64,000 nt of DNA from Paraglomus occultum. Taxonomy: Eukaryota; Glomeromycota; Glomeromycetes; Paraglomerales; Paraglomeraceae. A program made the position numbers and the translations under genes. Where the stretch lies: assembly GCA_910592205.1 (NCBI GenBank), contig CAJVPJ010000015.1:1-64000 (forward strand). The letters are read 5' to 3'. This document shows, piece after piece, positions 23,782-35,894 of the stretch; the stretch's first letter is position 1, and every line of letters starts with the position of its first letter. The notes beneath the pieces were generated by a model. That model searched no databases. It had not been told where the DNA came from and saw only the letters and a program-made list of their open reading frames with translations.

Positions 23782-24582
23782 GTCACATTAACATCAAGTC
23801 AATGCGTATTTCATGTCCTAGTCGTTCGCTGAACGCAATGGCGATTGAAGCACCATTAAATCCCAAACGACGGACATTCAGTGTTTAATGAAAACTGCAA
23901 AAATTAACCCAGCGCAACAACTCACGCAAGCAGATGTTGATTTCGGCGTAAGCAAAGCTAGCGGCCTAAGAAAACAATGTAGGAATAGTACGCTAGATCG
24001 GTATTGTCTCGAGAAAGATCGATGCGGAGGAATGTCGACATAGTCGTTCCGAGGAGATCGGTATGAAATAATCATACAGAACAAATCGCATACTTTCAAA
24101 AACATATGTGGAGATATACGGAATATGGGAGGCAAAAACAAGGGATTGCAGTGTGGTTATGTAAATGGAGCGCGAGGGATACTCCTTCGCGCTGATTGAT
24201 TAGTATAAATTGTTGATTACTTTAATATCCAAAATTATACTCGTAATGATACTGAACTATATAACATCTTTAACAAGCGACATCTTGAGATTTATTGGAT
24301 CGATGTGGGGTTGTACTCCGTCGAAAAATATTTAGTACATCACTTGGTAGAAAGACGATCTTACGTCCAACAAGTCACCGATTGACCAAGGTACCATTCC
24401 CGTTGACCGTGAAAGTGCTGTCTTTACTATTCATAATAGAAACGACTCTAAACCATACCGCAGAATCCAAACTATTCTAGTCAGCTGATCCACACAATTT
24501 AGCCTTCCTAGTTGATGAAAAGCAAAAACTATAACAACTAGATTTCTCACAAAGTGTGTTTTATATTATACCTGGAAATAAA
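23782..24582. other. Upstream region of the ISC1-like gene
   Basis: No supported gene. A short plus-strand open piece of about 50 codons lies at 24050-24205. The minus-strand frame 23878-24141 overlaps it and shows no family features. Confidence 0.3.
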
Positions 24583-26729
24583 ATGAGTGGTTCGAGCACA
24601 ACAACATTAACGGTGCTGTCTCTCAACTGTTGGTAAGGTTCATATATACCGCCTCTATTTTCAAGTCAAATACAAAGATAGACACAGACGCTTCTACACA
24701 ATTTCCTTAGGGGTCTTGCCGTAATATCAAAGTTGCGGCCACAAAGAATGGAAGCAATAGCTGATGCCCTGGCGTCTTCAGCTTATGAAATAGTCGGGTT
24801 ACAAGAGGTTTGGGTATACGCAGACTATGAGCTCATCATTTCAAGAACCAAAGCGAGATTCCCTTATGCAAAGTTTTTCCACAGGTTAGTGTTTACTATG
24901 AAGTCACGAGAATATCTTTTGGGCATGACATATCTATATATTTATAAAAGTGGGGCGATAGTTAAAAAAGCGTGAATTTCTTAAACTTTTTTTGTTTTCC
25001 GTGATCGTGAATAGCGCAGTATTCGGTGGTGGACTAGCAATTCTATCGCGATATCCTATCCTCGAAGCCTCCTTCCATCCATACAGACTGAATGGTCGGG
25101 CAATAAATTTTTATCATGGTGATTGGTATGTTGGAAAGGGTATCGCGAGTATAGTCATCGATCATCCGGTGGGAGGATTCACCGAGGTGTTTAACACGCA
25201 TGTAAGTGGGGATGAGAAAAATGCTCCAAGTGAAGCAATATAGATTATGAGGTGTGACGTTTGATTAGCCATTAACATATATAACGATGGTTAGATGGGA
25301 TTCAGCTAACTTGTTAATATTTCGTAATTAATCAATCATGCACGACCAAAATTCTCTAGCTTTGATGTAGTCAAAATCCTAGATGATTTTATGTCACATT
25401 TTATGGTTTCCACGTTTTTGGAGCAATATCAACCAAATCATACTTTTAATCAAGTTACCTGGTGGGGGGTTTGAGATCTAATTCATTGACGGCATCTGTG
25501 ATGGGCAAATATGATCGAGCTAGCTGTATTCATTAATTATTTATAGCCGAACTTCGAAAGCAAGAAACTAACAAACCGCGCGCTTATCTGTAGACACATG
25601 CAGGATACGGACCAAGAGAAAAGGACGAATATCTGAGTCATAGGATTGCACAAGGATGGGAGATAGCCAATATACTGAGAGCATCTGCGGCACGAGGACG
25701 TAACGTCATCGCTGTAAGTACTGCTTGTCAGTTTTGATCGCGCAATAAAGGCAATGCCCTTTGACAGTCTGATCTTTGTAATCACACTTTTGAATAATTA
25801 CTATCTTTGTAATACTACTCACTTTCTCGACTTGGCCCTTTTTTTTCCAGCTCGGCGACTTTAACAGCAGACCCGACACCATATTCTACAAACTTGTCAC
25901 TACACACGGACAAGTAACTGATGCCTGGAATTTCCAACAGTCGACTGCGCCTATAATTTCAGATAGCTCATCCGCGATTCAAGAAAATGAAGATGAAGAT
26001 ATTGATGTCGACGCGGCAATTATTAAAAAAGGCTACACGTCAGACTCGCCCAAAAACACTTGGAGTGGGTCGCTGGAACAAGCAAAAAAGACAAAGAACT
26101 ATGGTCAGAGAATTGATTACGTGTTTTATAGAAAGACTTCAAGGTTTTGGTGTAGCAACGCCAGAGTTGTGTTTACGGAAGTGATACCAGGGTTGAATTG
26201 TAGTTATACGGATCATTTTGGTGTCGAGGCTACTTTCACGATCGTAGGGGGTGGTAAAAGTTCGGTTATTCCGTTGACCGTTTGGGAGCAGGGAGTGTAT
26301 GATTACGAGCATGATTCAGATTCTGCCACATTTGATGACATGCTCGAGGTTTTCCGCAAGGACCTTGAGAAATCCATATCAAAGCAAAAATTTCACTATG
26401 CGATTTTTTACATCTCTTCATCTATCGTTTTTATGGGCATCTTAATGACCATAATTATTCAAGCTGGTGCTCTTAGTCCACCGTCTTGGGTTGTTATTAT
26501 CATTACTATTGCTGTAGCATTGTTCGCCGCGCTTGGTACTATATTTGGGTTGGTTGGGCTGCTGTCTGGGAATTCAGAACAAAATGGTTTAAAGTTGGTG
26601 ATTGAAGAGGTAGAATCATGGACTGAAGGAAAGAAAATAGTAGAGAGCAGGAGAACTAGCTACAGAGATGATGGAAGTGGTAGTCAGCGATCGTCTGCTG
26701 TGGAGGGTGATTTGAAAAGATTAACTTGA
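24583..26729 (+). CDS. ISC1: Neutral sphingomyelinase / inositol phosphosphingolipid phospholipase C
   Basis: Five exons: 24583-24632, 24711-24884, 25015-25201, 25594-25713 and 25851-26729. They total 470 codons (469 residues, close to the 477 of yeast Isc1). The endonuclease/exonuclease/phosphatase fold is clear in order: TVLSLNCW (Mg-binding Asn), IVGLQEVW (catalytic Glu), FGGGLAILSRYPI, FNTHTHAGYG, the LGDFNSRPD segment and YTDHFGVEA with the catalytic Asp-His near the end of the domain. Two transmembrane helices follow (FYISSSIVFMGILMTIIIQA and WVVIIITIAVALFAALGTIF), then a cytosolic basic tail. The enzyme hydrolyses complex inositol sphingolipids to ceramide, acting at ER or mitochondrial membranes. 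Codon-phase agreement across all exons makes the model solid. Confidence 0.93.
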
Positions 26730-27630
26730 CTTTTTGATGGTGGGGGAGGGGGGATGAAGAGTGTGGCGATCAATGAATGAGAGCTGAGGATGGGCGTAAT
26801 GATACATTAGAACATATTGTTTGAATTGTCCAAGATTTATTTATTTCATAATAGAATGTAATAAAACTCAAAGACGTTAATTTAATTATAAGAGTGATAC
26901 TACATCGTTATGCTTCCACTGCATGCATAACGCGTATTAGCATAAAGAATTCAAGGCTCAAATCGATTGCAATTATGCCATTTCATTGTTAATCACAGCA
27001 TGCTAATTTAATTAAGGAATATTGTTACGCATTAATATACATCACATATTGTGATAGCAATTCTTTAATTTGCTAATGCTGTAATGCTATAAAAAGAGGA
27101 GGTATGCGAAATGGACGCATAAGGAATTGCGCGATTACTTCGATAATAATCGAACGACGGTTTGCCGCATTACAATAGTATGTGAAAAATGGTCTATACT
27201 TGGGATACAAAAAAATGTGTCGTTTCAATCACAGTATTCAAGAAACGAACCATCCACGCGAAAAGTTACGGAATGTTACCAGGTTTGGCTGTCTATGTCC
27301 TTACTACTGCGTGTTACATCTTCTATAATTCAACAACACTTAGGCATCCGAGAATTGGTAATAAAAAGACTAATGAACGAAGTTCTAATATACTAATGCT
27401 GCACAATATTTATATTGTCCTTCTTTAGATAATGTCTCATCTTGCAACCCGGTTTCACCCATTTTGACTCGACCAGTCATAAGGAATTTATTAACTTGAG
27501 AGTCGTTGAAGAACATAATAGTAAGCTGTGTTTTAACATCCCACTCTATTGCTCAACTACAGGCAAATACTATAAATAAGCACAAGCATATTGTAATATT
27601 GCGGGAGAGTTAAACTGTTGAATTAATATA
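26730..27630. other. Intergenic
   Basis: No supported gene. A TATA-like 'gctataaaaagagg' occurs at 27087, followed by short overlapping frames without family resemblance. Confidence 0.35.
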
Positions 27631-27631
27631 C

Positions 27632-27861
27632 ATGGGCCATAAAAGTACAAGTTCATTTTAATCACATTATGGTTTATATCCATCACATTCTGGTATAATA
27701 AAGTGAGCATTAAAATTAACTTATGAATGAGCACCATTATTACTTTTCAAAATGTCATCAGTCATACTGGTCAATTTTACAGCCACATCATAATCAGCCT
27801 CTCATTTACATCACATAATCAAATGTTCACTTTGTCTGGTTTTGTTGCAGCATGGCCCATA
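27632..27861. repeat. Small element with inverted ends, member of a dispersed repeat family
   Basis: The ends share 'atgggccat' in inverted orientation (27633 and about 27860). The right part (27782-27861), with 'catcacataatcaaatgttcactttgtctggttttgt', is similar to 57997-58060, and a reverse-oriented relative lies at about 58700-58770. It lies immediately downstream of the pseudokinase gene and overlaps its probable 3' flank. Confidence 0.45.
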
Positions 27862-27944
27862 TCAGCATAATCTATTCTTCCAATAGTAATAGATAAGACC
27901 ATACTAGAGTATTTATTCTCATCCTCAAGACGCTTATTATTATG

Positions 27945-30337
27945 TCATTGTGAATAGATACCATCCCATACATAGTACCCCTCATGAATAAATTTGTTAA
28001 TATGATTATAAAGTACCCATGAATCTGGACGCTCATCAGGATTGGGATCACAACAATGCTGAACAAGCTTTCTGTATTCTTCTGGTATTGAATCAGGCAT
28101 CAATGGTTGTAGTCCATTCATAATATCACATATTAAACCTGCATCAAACAGCCTATCTTTAAATGGTGGTTCACCTGTGGCCATCAAATACATAATAATA
28201 CCAAAAGAATATATGTCTGATTTCTGACTAAATTTGCAGGCATGGAAGACTTCTGGTGCAACAAAGGGAGAACCACCTTGAATATGAATGGCTGAATATG
28301 AATTTGATTTACATGAATTCACTGATTGTGAAGGGCCAAAATCACATATAAATGCTCGTGTTGGAGGCCTATATTGCCTATAATGTAAATTATCATAATT
28401 TATGATAATATTTCCACCATGTAGATTACAATGCACTAAGCCTACTTTGTGAATATCATCCAGATCTCGTGCAATATCCCTCAAACATTGTAATTTCATC
28501 TTCCATGTCAATCTGTTAATATTTTGATCCAAATAAGACATAAGACTACCATTGTTAGCATATTGCATAACAATCATGTAGTCTTCTGTTTCTGGCTCTT
28601 GTGTCACCCCATAAATAGAAAGGAATAATTCATTTCTGTTTACACACTTGAAATGATTTCTGAACTTTGGATAAATAAATACACAGTCAGCTTAAATACC
28701 ATGTTATACTTAGTTTATAATATCATAATTGTTTACCTCATTAATAAATAGTTCCAGCGTCTGATCAAAATCCTTGAATCGTTTGAGCACAACAGTTTCT
28801 GACACAGAAACTGTTTCATGATGACTATGACCTTCATATTTGGCAGTATAAACTGTTCTATAACCACCAGATCCAATCTCTTTAATTTCATCAAAGTCAG
28901 CATACGACATATACGTTGCATACACGCTAGCTATTAAAATTTTGTCCAAAATTGAACGTATGTCATGGTAGAAAACCAAATAATATTCTCTTGTAGATGG
29001 CTCTTGAGTAATTCCAATTACCCAAACATTGTCAGGGGTTAATATCGTCGGGTATTCCTTATTTAACTATTTAGTATAAAATGCAGTCATTATAACAATC
29101 ATCAGAACGCAAATATAAATAGCAACTATTGGCTTATTTTACACGTAACGTAAATTACCTGACCGAAATCAAGTGACTGAGTATCGCCTATCTGTTTGAG
29201 TGTCACTTGTATTACTTCATAGGTCGTCGGTTCTAACCATTCTGTTATAAGTGTGCATCCATGGCGTAATGGGGTCATTTCTCGTACACTTATCAGTAGG
29301 GAATAATCTATCCATTGTATATAGGCATCATATTCATTTACACAATTACTCCACGATTCCATAATGAATGAATCCACAAATTCGTTGCCCGTAGTCCAAT
29401 CAAGCGGTATTGGCGATTTACATTCGAGACAGAATGCATTTATCGTAACTTCAAAACAACGTGCGCATGCCAGACATAATCCATCCCCCCAATATTCTTT
29501 TATTAGACAATACTTTTGTTCGCTTGCTTTGTAAGTAAATCCGACGGTAACCCAATAATCTTTCATAATATCCGGGTGCGCGTCATATAACTAGAGAAAA
29601 TGGTATGTTAGGTCAATAATTATTCAAACAGTCAATAGTGATGCATAATGAATAATTGAATGGTTTACTTTGTCATAACATGAATTATCTGCCTCATCGG
29701 TTATCTCAATTCGAATCAATCGAATATTTTCAACAGTAGGTAGACCATACAAGTATCCATTATCCTTAATACAATCATCTGGAATCCATTCCAAATAAGA
29801 ATCATTTGCTGAGGTTGTTTGTAATTGAGACTTCTTAATAAATTCATCAAGTTGTTTATTGTTGCTAGTCCATCCATTGGTTAATTCTTTACATCCGCAA
29901 ACGCACCACACAGGGCTACACCGGAGTATTCCGCATGTGGAGCAGAATCCATATCGTGAGTAACAATGATAAAAGCGATTATTAGCAACCATGTAATAGT
30001 TGTCATTGGGCTTGGTGAATCCAATTATAAGTTCGTTGCGATTCTTAAGCCATCTGGAATATCTTCTGAACTGATTAACGTCATCGTTGTACTTGCGTGT
30101 TTGAAGCGAGTATATTCTGGCAAACTCACTCACAAGTGTTGGTGTACATGCTTCATCGCTCCCAAGTAATACCAACACTATCATCGTTTCCTCAATTCTA
30201 CCATCATCAAACGTTAGTTTGTGAATAGCATAGCAGACGTTATCAATTTGACTTGGCTTTATGTTGGCAATTTCCGAACAAGAAATCCAACTATAACTTG
30301 CCGAGGTGGAATTAATCAGGCTGTCAATTGCTGACAT
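27945..30337 (-). CDS. Mosaic pseudokinase: repeated N-lobe-like and Cys-ribbon modules plus kinase domain
   Basis: Exons: 29669-30337, 29159-29590, 28737-29066, then a last exon from about 28634-28646 to the stop at 27945; about 700 residues. Two Cys-rich ribbons are visible, at residues about 132-149 (FCSTCGILRCSPVWCVCGC) and 262-280 (CLACARCFEVTINAFCLEC). Each is followed by a W-x-(S/T)-x-N segment and a helix ending in YLEWI/YIQWI. Between and before them lie segments resembling a kinase N-lobe ending in vG-x-T...Y-x-L/M-V (IIGFTKPNDNYYMV, VTVGFTYKASEQKYCLI, VIGITQEPSTREYYLV). The true kinase follows: glycine loop GSGGYRTVYTAKY, VVLKRF, YGVTQEP, CDFGPS, APEVF, DIYSFGIIMYLM. The catalytic-loop Asp is Asn (HCNLHGGN), so it is probably a pseudokinase. 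The 3/4 exon junction is the least certain. Confidence 0.75.
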
Positions 30338-32172
30338 TTGTTCCGAAACTAAAGATCTTCGATAAAGTATAATAATAAGTACTGTAGTATTTATCGTCTG
30401 AAATTCACGTGTAACATGATTGCTACCAATGAAAAAAACACTGCTTCATACATGCTTTAAGTTTGTGCGTAAAGATTTTTATTGACAAATAAAGCGCTTC
30501 ATGTGAGCTTGCTATTCAAGATATTCGGGACAGCCTTGGTTATCGGCCCTGTGATGTTACGGTTAATTCGCGTTAATAGCTTTTTTTACATTCAAATCTT
30601 TAGCATTCAAATTTTTAGATATGGCTATGCTCCTTGTAGTTTTTCTTTATACGACATGGCGAATTCTGCCTATTCAAAAGTAACCGGAAAACAAATTATT
30701 TATTGCACTTATCGATGTAAATACATAACGCATGCATCTTTACGTACCGACGGATGGCCAATTCGTAATCGCAGGATCGCGTTTTAATAAAAATTTTGTA
30801 ATATCGGTTGAACATGTCGATAACAGCTTTGTTGCATGTCTACTGGTTAGTTGTCCAGACACACTAGCATCATGTTAATATTTAAAGACGTTTTACTTGC
30901 TCAGTTTGCATAACCATATTAGTATGCAGCCAATTTATTATTTTCGCTGTTAATTAATTTATAATAATAATAATAATAAAGACAATTTGACAAATTCAAT
31001 ACTCTCGTTTGTCAAGTTTACTGTATTTATAAATATAGTTTAACAGTCCAACTCATTCTAAATATCAGCGATATACTGCATCCGGTATATAGTAAACAAC
31101 GGCACACAATCCATCAACTTTTTGTACTAGTTATTACTGTGTATAGTGTTATATTTTTCTTTACAAGGATCTGCGCAGCAAGTCTATGGGCTATCTTGTA
31201 GTATACTATTGTTGAGTCAGTTGACAAACTTGCATATAAAACGGAATTGGGTCCACTAACCGTTGAGCAGATAAATGTATGGAATAACATCCATTACTTG
31301 CAATAAACTGATATAGTAATAGTAAAATAACGACGAACACACGTTTATCAAGTACAAATTACCAATTCTAAGCCCTTCTAATAGACCATTTTTCTAATAT
31401 AAATAGTAACCATGGAACAGCAACTTGAAATTGAGTTTGCTAAATGGAATAGGTATTAACTAATTTTTGTCAAGTAGAATACTTCATTAAATTAAGCAGG
31501 ATTATAACCTACTTAAGATTTAGATCGCGGAGGCTTTCAATTCTTTTGTTATTATTTCAACCCATTCCTTGACTGGTTGATAAATGTACTTCCCGATGTA
31601 AAGCTGTGGAGATATAAACAGTGAGACTCACCATACATTAAATCAAGATACACCAATACATGATTTAACAGGTCAAGTTTAAGCTGAGAAGTTAGATAGA
31701 TGGATAGCATTTACAACAATTATAATGCGCATCGTGATTATCATGAAAGAAAGGCTTTGAAAGTACTCATACAGCTTTGTCTTGTTCAAATTAATGTATT
31801 TATCGTTCTTTGGTTGTGGACGTAGCATTGTTGAATATGGCAAGGAACTTTTATTCGAAGCAAGGTGCTCGCACAAAACATTGTAAACTCGCTTTAATTT
31901 TCGAATTGTTTGACAGTTTCAGAAATAAGAAAACTAATTATTATGAAAATTCGGGTTATGGTACGATGACTATGGCCCTAAAATTGTACTGTGGCCAAAA
32001 AAGCAGGGATTATTGTCATTGTTGCCGACTTACGGTACCTTGTAAGGATGAGAATGCCGGTATGTGACACTTGACGTTTTAATAACCCCTGATCTTTTTA
32101 TGGCGTCATGTACTGCCAAATGATTTAACAAACTTTTCGCGGTTTTTGTTATATTGTCTAGCAACTGTCATT
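30338..32172. other. Intergenic between the pseudokinase and zuotin
   Basis: Divergent promoter region of about 1.8 kb. No supported gene; short frames at 30482-30787, 31679-31876 and 31810-32067 lack motifs. An (ata)n microsatellite is at 30961-30980. Confidence 0.4.
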
Positions 32173-35100
32173 ATGATGTCCAAGCTTCTTCCCAGAATAC
32201 CTGATTCCTGGAATAAAGACTTGACTTATCAAGTCCATGGAACTTTGTCTGGTAAAATTATTAAATTTATTATCACATTACTGTCTTTTACGTCTATTAT
32301 GATTAATTTTACATTGTAATTCCAGAATGCGTAATTCGAGAATTAGAACCGGTCGGACAATATTACCTCGCCCACGCACGTAGAAAATTACACAACTATA
32401 GCTTTCTGGTCGATGAAAGAACTTTAGCAGAGAATGAAGTTGTTGAACTTGAAGCTGATTACGAAGAGGAAGAAGAAGAAACACCAGAGTTGTTGAAGAG
32501 AGATCCCAAAGATTGGAAGGTATGTATACTGAACTGAGTAAATGTATGCGTACGTACTGACGCTTTTAATTTTAACTAACAAGGAACAAGATCATTATGC
32601 GGTTCTTGGTCTTTCAAAGAGTAGATGGAGAGCAACAGAAGATGATATTAGGCGAGCGCGTACGAATCTTTTAATTCCAATGTGAATTGATTCTGTCGCC
32701 ATTCGTGCAATTAATTGCAACGTGATCGTTATCTGTAGATAGGAAAAAGGTTTTAAAGCACCATCCAGACAAAAAGGCCTCGAGTGGGAATACCAACGAT
32801 GATTCCTTCTTCAAATGTATCCAAAAAGGTAATTTATTGCTGGCTGACGAACATTCCTAGATTTCATAACTAATCATCTCTCCCGACTTTTGACATCCGC
32901 GCGCAGCATACGAAATTCTAACCGATCCTATCAAGAGACGGCAATACGATTCTATTGATCCATTAATAGACAACTCTGTACCGAGTTCAAAGACAGAAGG
33001 AGATTTTTTCCAAATATACGGACCCGTGTTTGAACGCGAGGCAAGGTACTATAGAGGCGTGGCTTTTTTTTTTAAATAGAAAGACGTCGGTTTGAGCTGA
33101 AATATATCGTAGATTTTCGAACAAGACACCGGTTCCAATGCTTGGTGATACGAATTCGACGCTTGCAGAGCTAGAGACATTCTACGACTTTTGGTACAAC
33201 TTCGATTCTTGGCGATCTTTTGAATACTTTGATAAAGAAGACGCGGATAACACAGAGAAGTACGTCTTACAAGAATGAATTATAGCGTTCAGTTCGCTCA
33301 CTATAATCAATGTCTTTTTTTTTCAACATCAAACTCTCATTCTGACTTCATTCTTGCTATCTTTTTTGGTTTCACTGATAATAGCCGGGAGGATAAACGC
33401 TATGTGGAAAAGAAAAACAAAACCGAAAGAGCAAAGTTAAAAAAAAAAGATAACGCGCGGTTGCTTAAAATTGTTGGTATGGTTCTTTCTTAAGTGCAGG
33501 TATACTCCACAAAATCATTTTCTACACTCACAGCCCAAGTGATTTTACAAATCAATTTAATGTGGTTTTATTTTGGTTCCACGTGGTCTGTACATATGGG
33601 CAGATCAAGCGAAGGCTTTAGATCCAAGAATTGCCAAGTTAAAGGCAGAAGAAAGGGCGGCAAAGGAGGCAAAAATGAAAGAGAAAGAGGAGGCTGTTAA
33701 GAAAGCTGAGGAGGAGGCAAAAAAAGTGAGAACAGTTTTATATTAAATCTTCTTAAAAAAGAGTGACTGTGCTGCCATATGACTGGCTCAACAAACTTCT
33801 GATGATGTTTGGTACTAAATAGGCTGCTGAAGAGGCACAAAGGATAAAAGAGCAACAAGAGGCTGAGGCCAAGCAGAAGGTATGAGCCTGATGTGACAAT
33901 GAAAGAATGGTTATCCAAAGAACTGTTCGTCAAAATACAAATATTAATTTTGCATCTATTAGCAACTTGAAGAAAAGAAAGTCAAAGAGGCAAGAAGGAA
34001 AGCGATGCGTACGGAACGAAAAAGCATAAGAAACTATGTTAAGGTATGGGGCTTACTCAGTATTTATTCTTCGTATTGATTTAGTTTAAGTTTAAGTTTA
34101 ATTCCTTACTCACTTCATCTTTAAACTAATCTGGTTAATTAATTCTTGATTTCCAAGAGTAATAACTATTTCCATCCTGATTCAACGACATTATCGTCTG
34201 AGCTACTAGCAATTCAAATATCTGAACTGGACTCAATACTCGAGAATCTTTCGTTGGAGGAAACACAGTCGTTAAGGAAACGACTAGACGATTCCGCTAA
34301 TCGTAAAGTAGCAAAGACGGTATTAGAGGATGAAGCGGCAAGATTAATTAAAAAGGGTGTGTTGAAACCGGAAGCAATTAAGCATTACGGGCCTGGTAAG
34401 TTTTGGTGATTTTAGTTTTTGATTGAATTTCACGTGTAGTTGGCATGAATTCCAACCTGATTTTGTAGATGCGGCCGTGAAGCCTACAGCAACAGCACAA
34501 AGTGGTGGAAAAGAGGAGAAGGAGGAAGAGAAGAATAAGACAGAGGAAGATAAAGAAGAAGAGAATAAGGAGCAACCATGGACGGTTGAAGAGATAGCAG
34601 TTTTCATCAAAGCAGTTAATAGATTTCGACCTGGAGTTGCCAATAGGTAAATATGAATTATGGGATTTGTGTTGCTCAAACCATTTATTGACATCATTTC
34701 AGGTGGAGTCAAATAAGTGAATATGTTGCGCAACATTCCGGCAACCCACCCCGAACTAGCGAAGAATTAATCAAAAAGTCTAAGGAAGTTCAAAAAGGTG
34801 CGATATAGTTGAATAATTCGTGGTGCCAGCATTGCAAGTTCATGTATCCTTCAACCGACGAGACTTAAACTTATGTGTGTTTTCCAGGTGCCGTTGCTTT
34901 GGACGAAAAAGATGTACGCAAATTACAACTACTGAGAAAGCATTCTGACACCCGTATTACTGAGGAGCCTTCTATGCGAGAGGCGACTATTAACTATGAC
35001 GACCCGACTCGCCTGACTACTGAAACTAAAATCATAAGTTCCGAGTCTTCGAAAGCGAAATCTCCTTCATCGGACAAGTCAACTAGTAAAAAAAACAATG

Positions 35101-35468
35101 CGGCTGATAATACTACGGCCAATGCAGCTAATAATACAAAAGATGTTGCTGGAAGTGCATCGGATGCATCCAATCAACCTTGGTCGGCAAGTCAACAGAC
35201 ACAGCTGGAACGCGCCTTGCAAGAATATCCTAAGGATTACCAAGGTAGTGCAGATCGATGGGATTTGATTGCGGCTGCCGTCGAAGGAAAAACGAAGAAA
35301 GAATGTAAGGCAAGAGTGAAGGTAAGAGGACGGTTTAAACCTTTGAAACGAGTCTGTTATCTTAATTAAACTATTTCTCATACTCGATTTATTCGTTTAA
35401 AACTTGTCAAATCACCCTGTTAGTATCTTGTTGAACAGGTTAAAGCCGCTAGAAGAGTATCTCAATAA
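32173..35468 (+). CDS. ZUO1: Zuotin / MPP11-type ribosome-associated J protein with two SANT domains
   Basis: Fifteen exons can be placed from 32173-32251 to 35439-35468, summing to 684 codons (683 residues). The N-terminus has the zuotin-type segment [17 protein letters not shown]. The J domain is in exons 3-5: [20 protein letters not shown], then HHPDKK with an intact HPD, and [15 protein letters not shown]. The zuotin homology region follows: [60 protein letters not shown]. Next comes a long charged helix rich in Ala/Lys/Glu (ribosome-contacting). Two SANT domains are at the C-terminus ([18 protein letters not shown] and [18 protein letters not shown]). The protein forms the ribosome-associated complex with an Hsp70 and stimulates folding of nascent chains. 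SANT domains are present in animal MPP11 but absent from yeast Zuo1. Confidence 0.95.
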
Positions 35469-35894
35469 TAAGTGGATTGTGTGTAGCACAGCGTCAACGA
35501 TGCGAAATGGTCTTTATTCGAGAACCAGCTGTTTAAAGGTCATGTTGAGAATATAATATACGTCAGGCATACTAGTGAATGTTACAAATATTTTATTGAT
35601 ACGCAAAGCATAGAAATACAAATACTGGATACAAAACTGTCAGATTTTCAAGTCATAATGAATTTAACTACAGTCGCATGACCTTAGTTCTTGTTTGGGA
35701 TTTGTTGCAAAACGAAAAATCATATGAAATCGATACTACGCGTATAGTGTCTGTTGCAGGAACAATTTTGCTAAATGTAATGATTGCGTGTTAGGAATCA
35801 CGGATTGTATAGACAATCATCAAAATGACAGCAAAAAGACGGCAAAAAGACGGTGGAAGTCTTTGGTATCTGGTTATCACCGCATTCTCGAATG
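35469..35894. other. Convergent 3' region between zuotin and ISA2
   Basis: No gene seen. It holds the 3' flanks of two converging genes. Confidence 0.45.
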
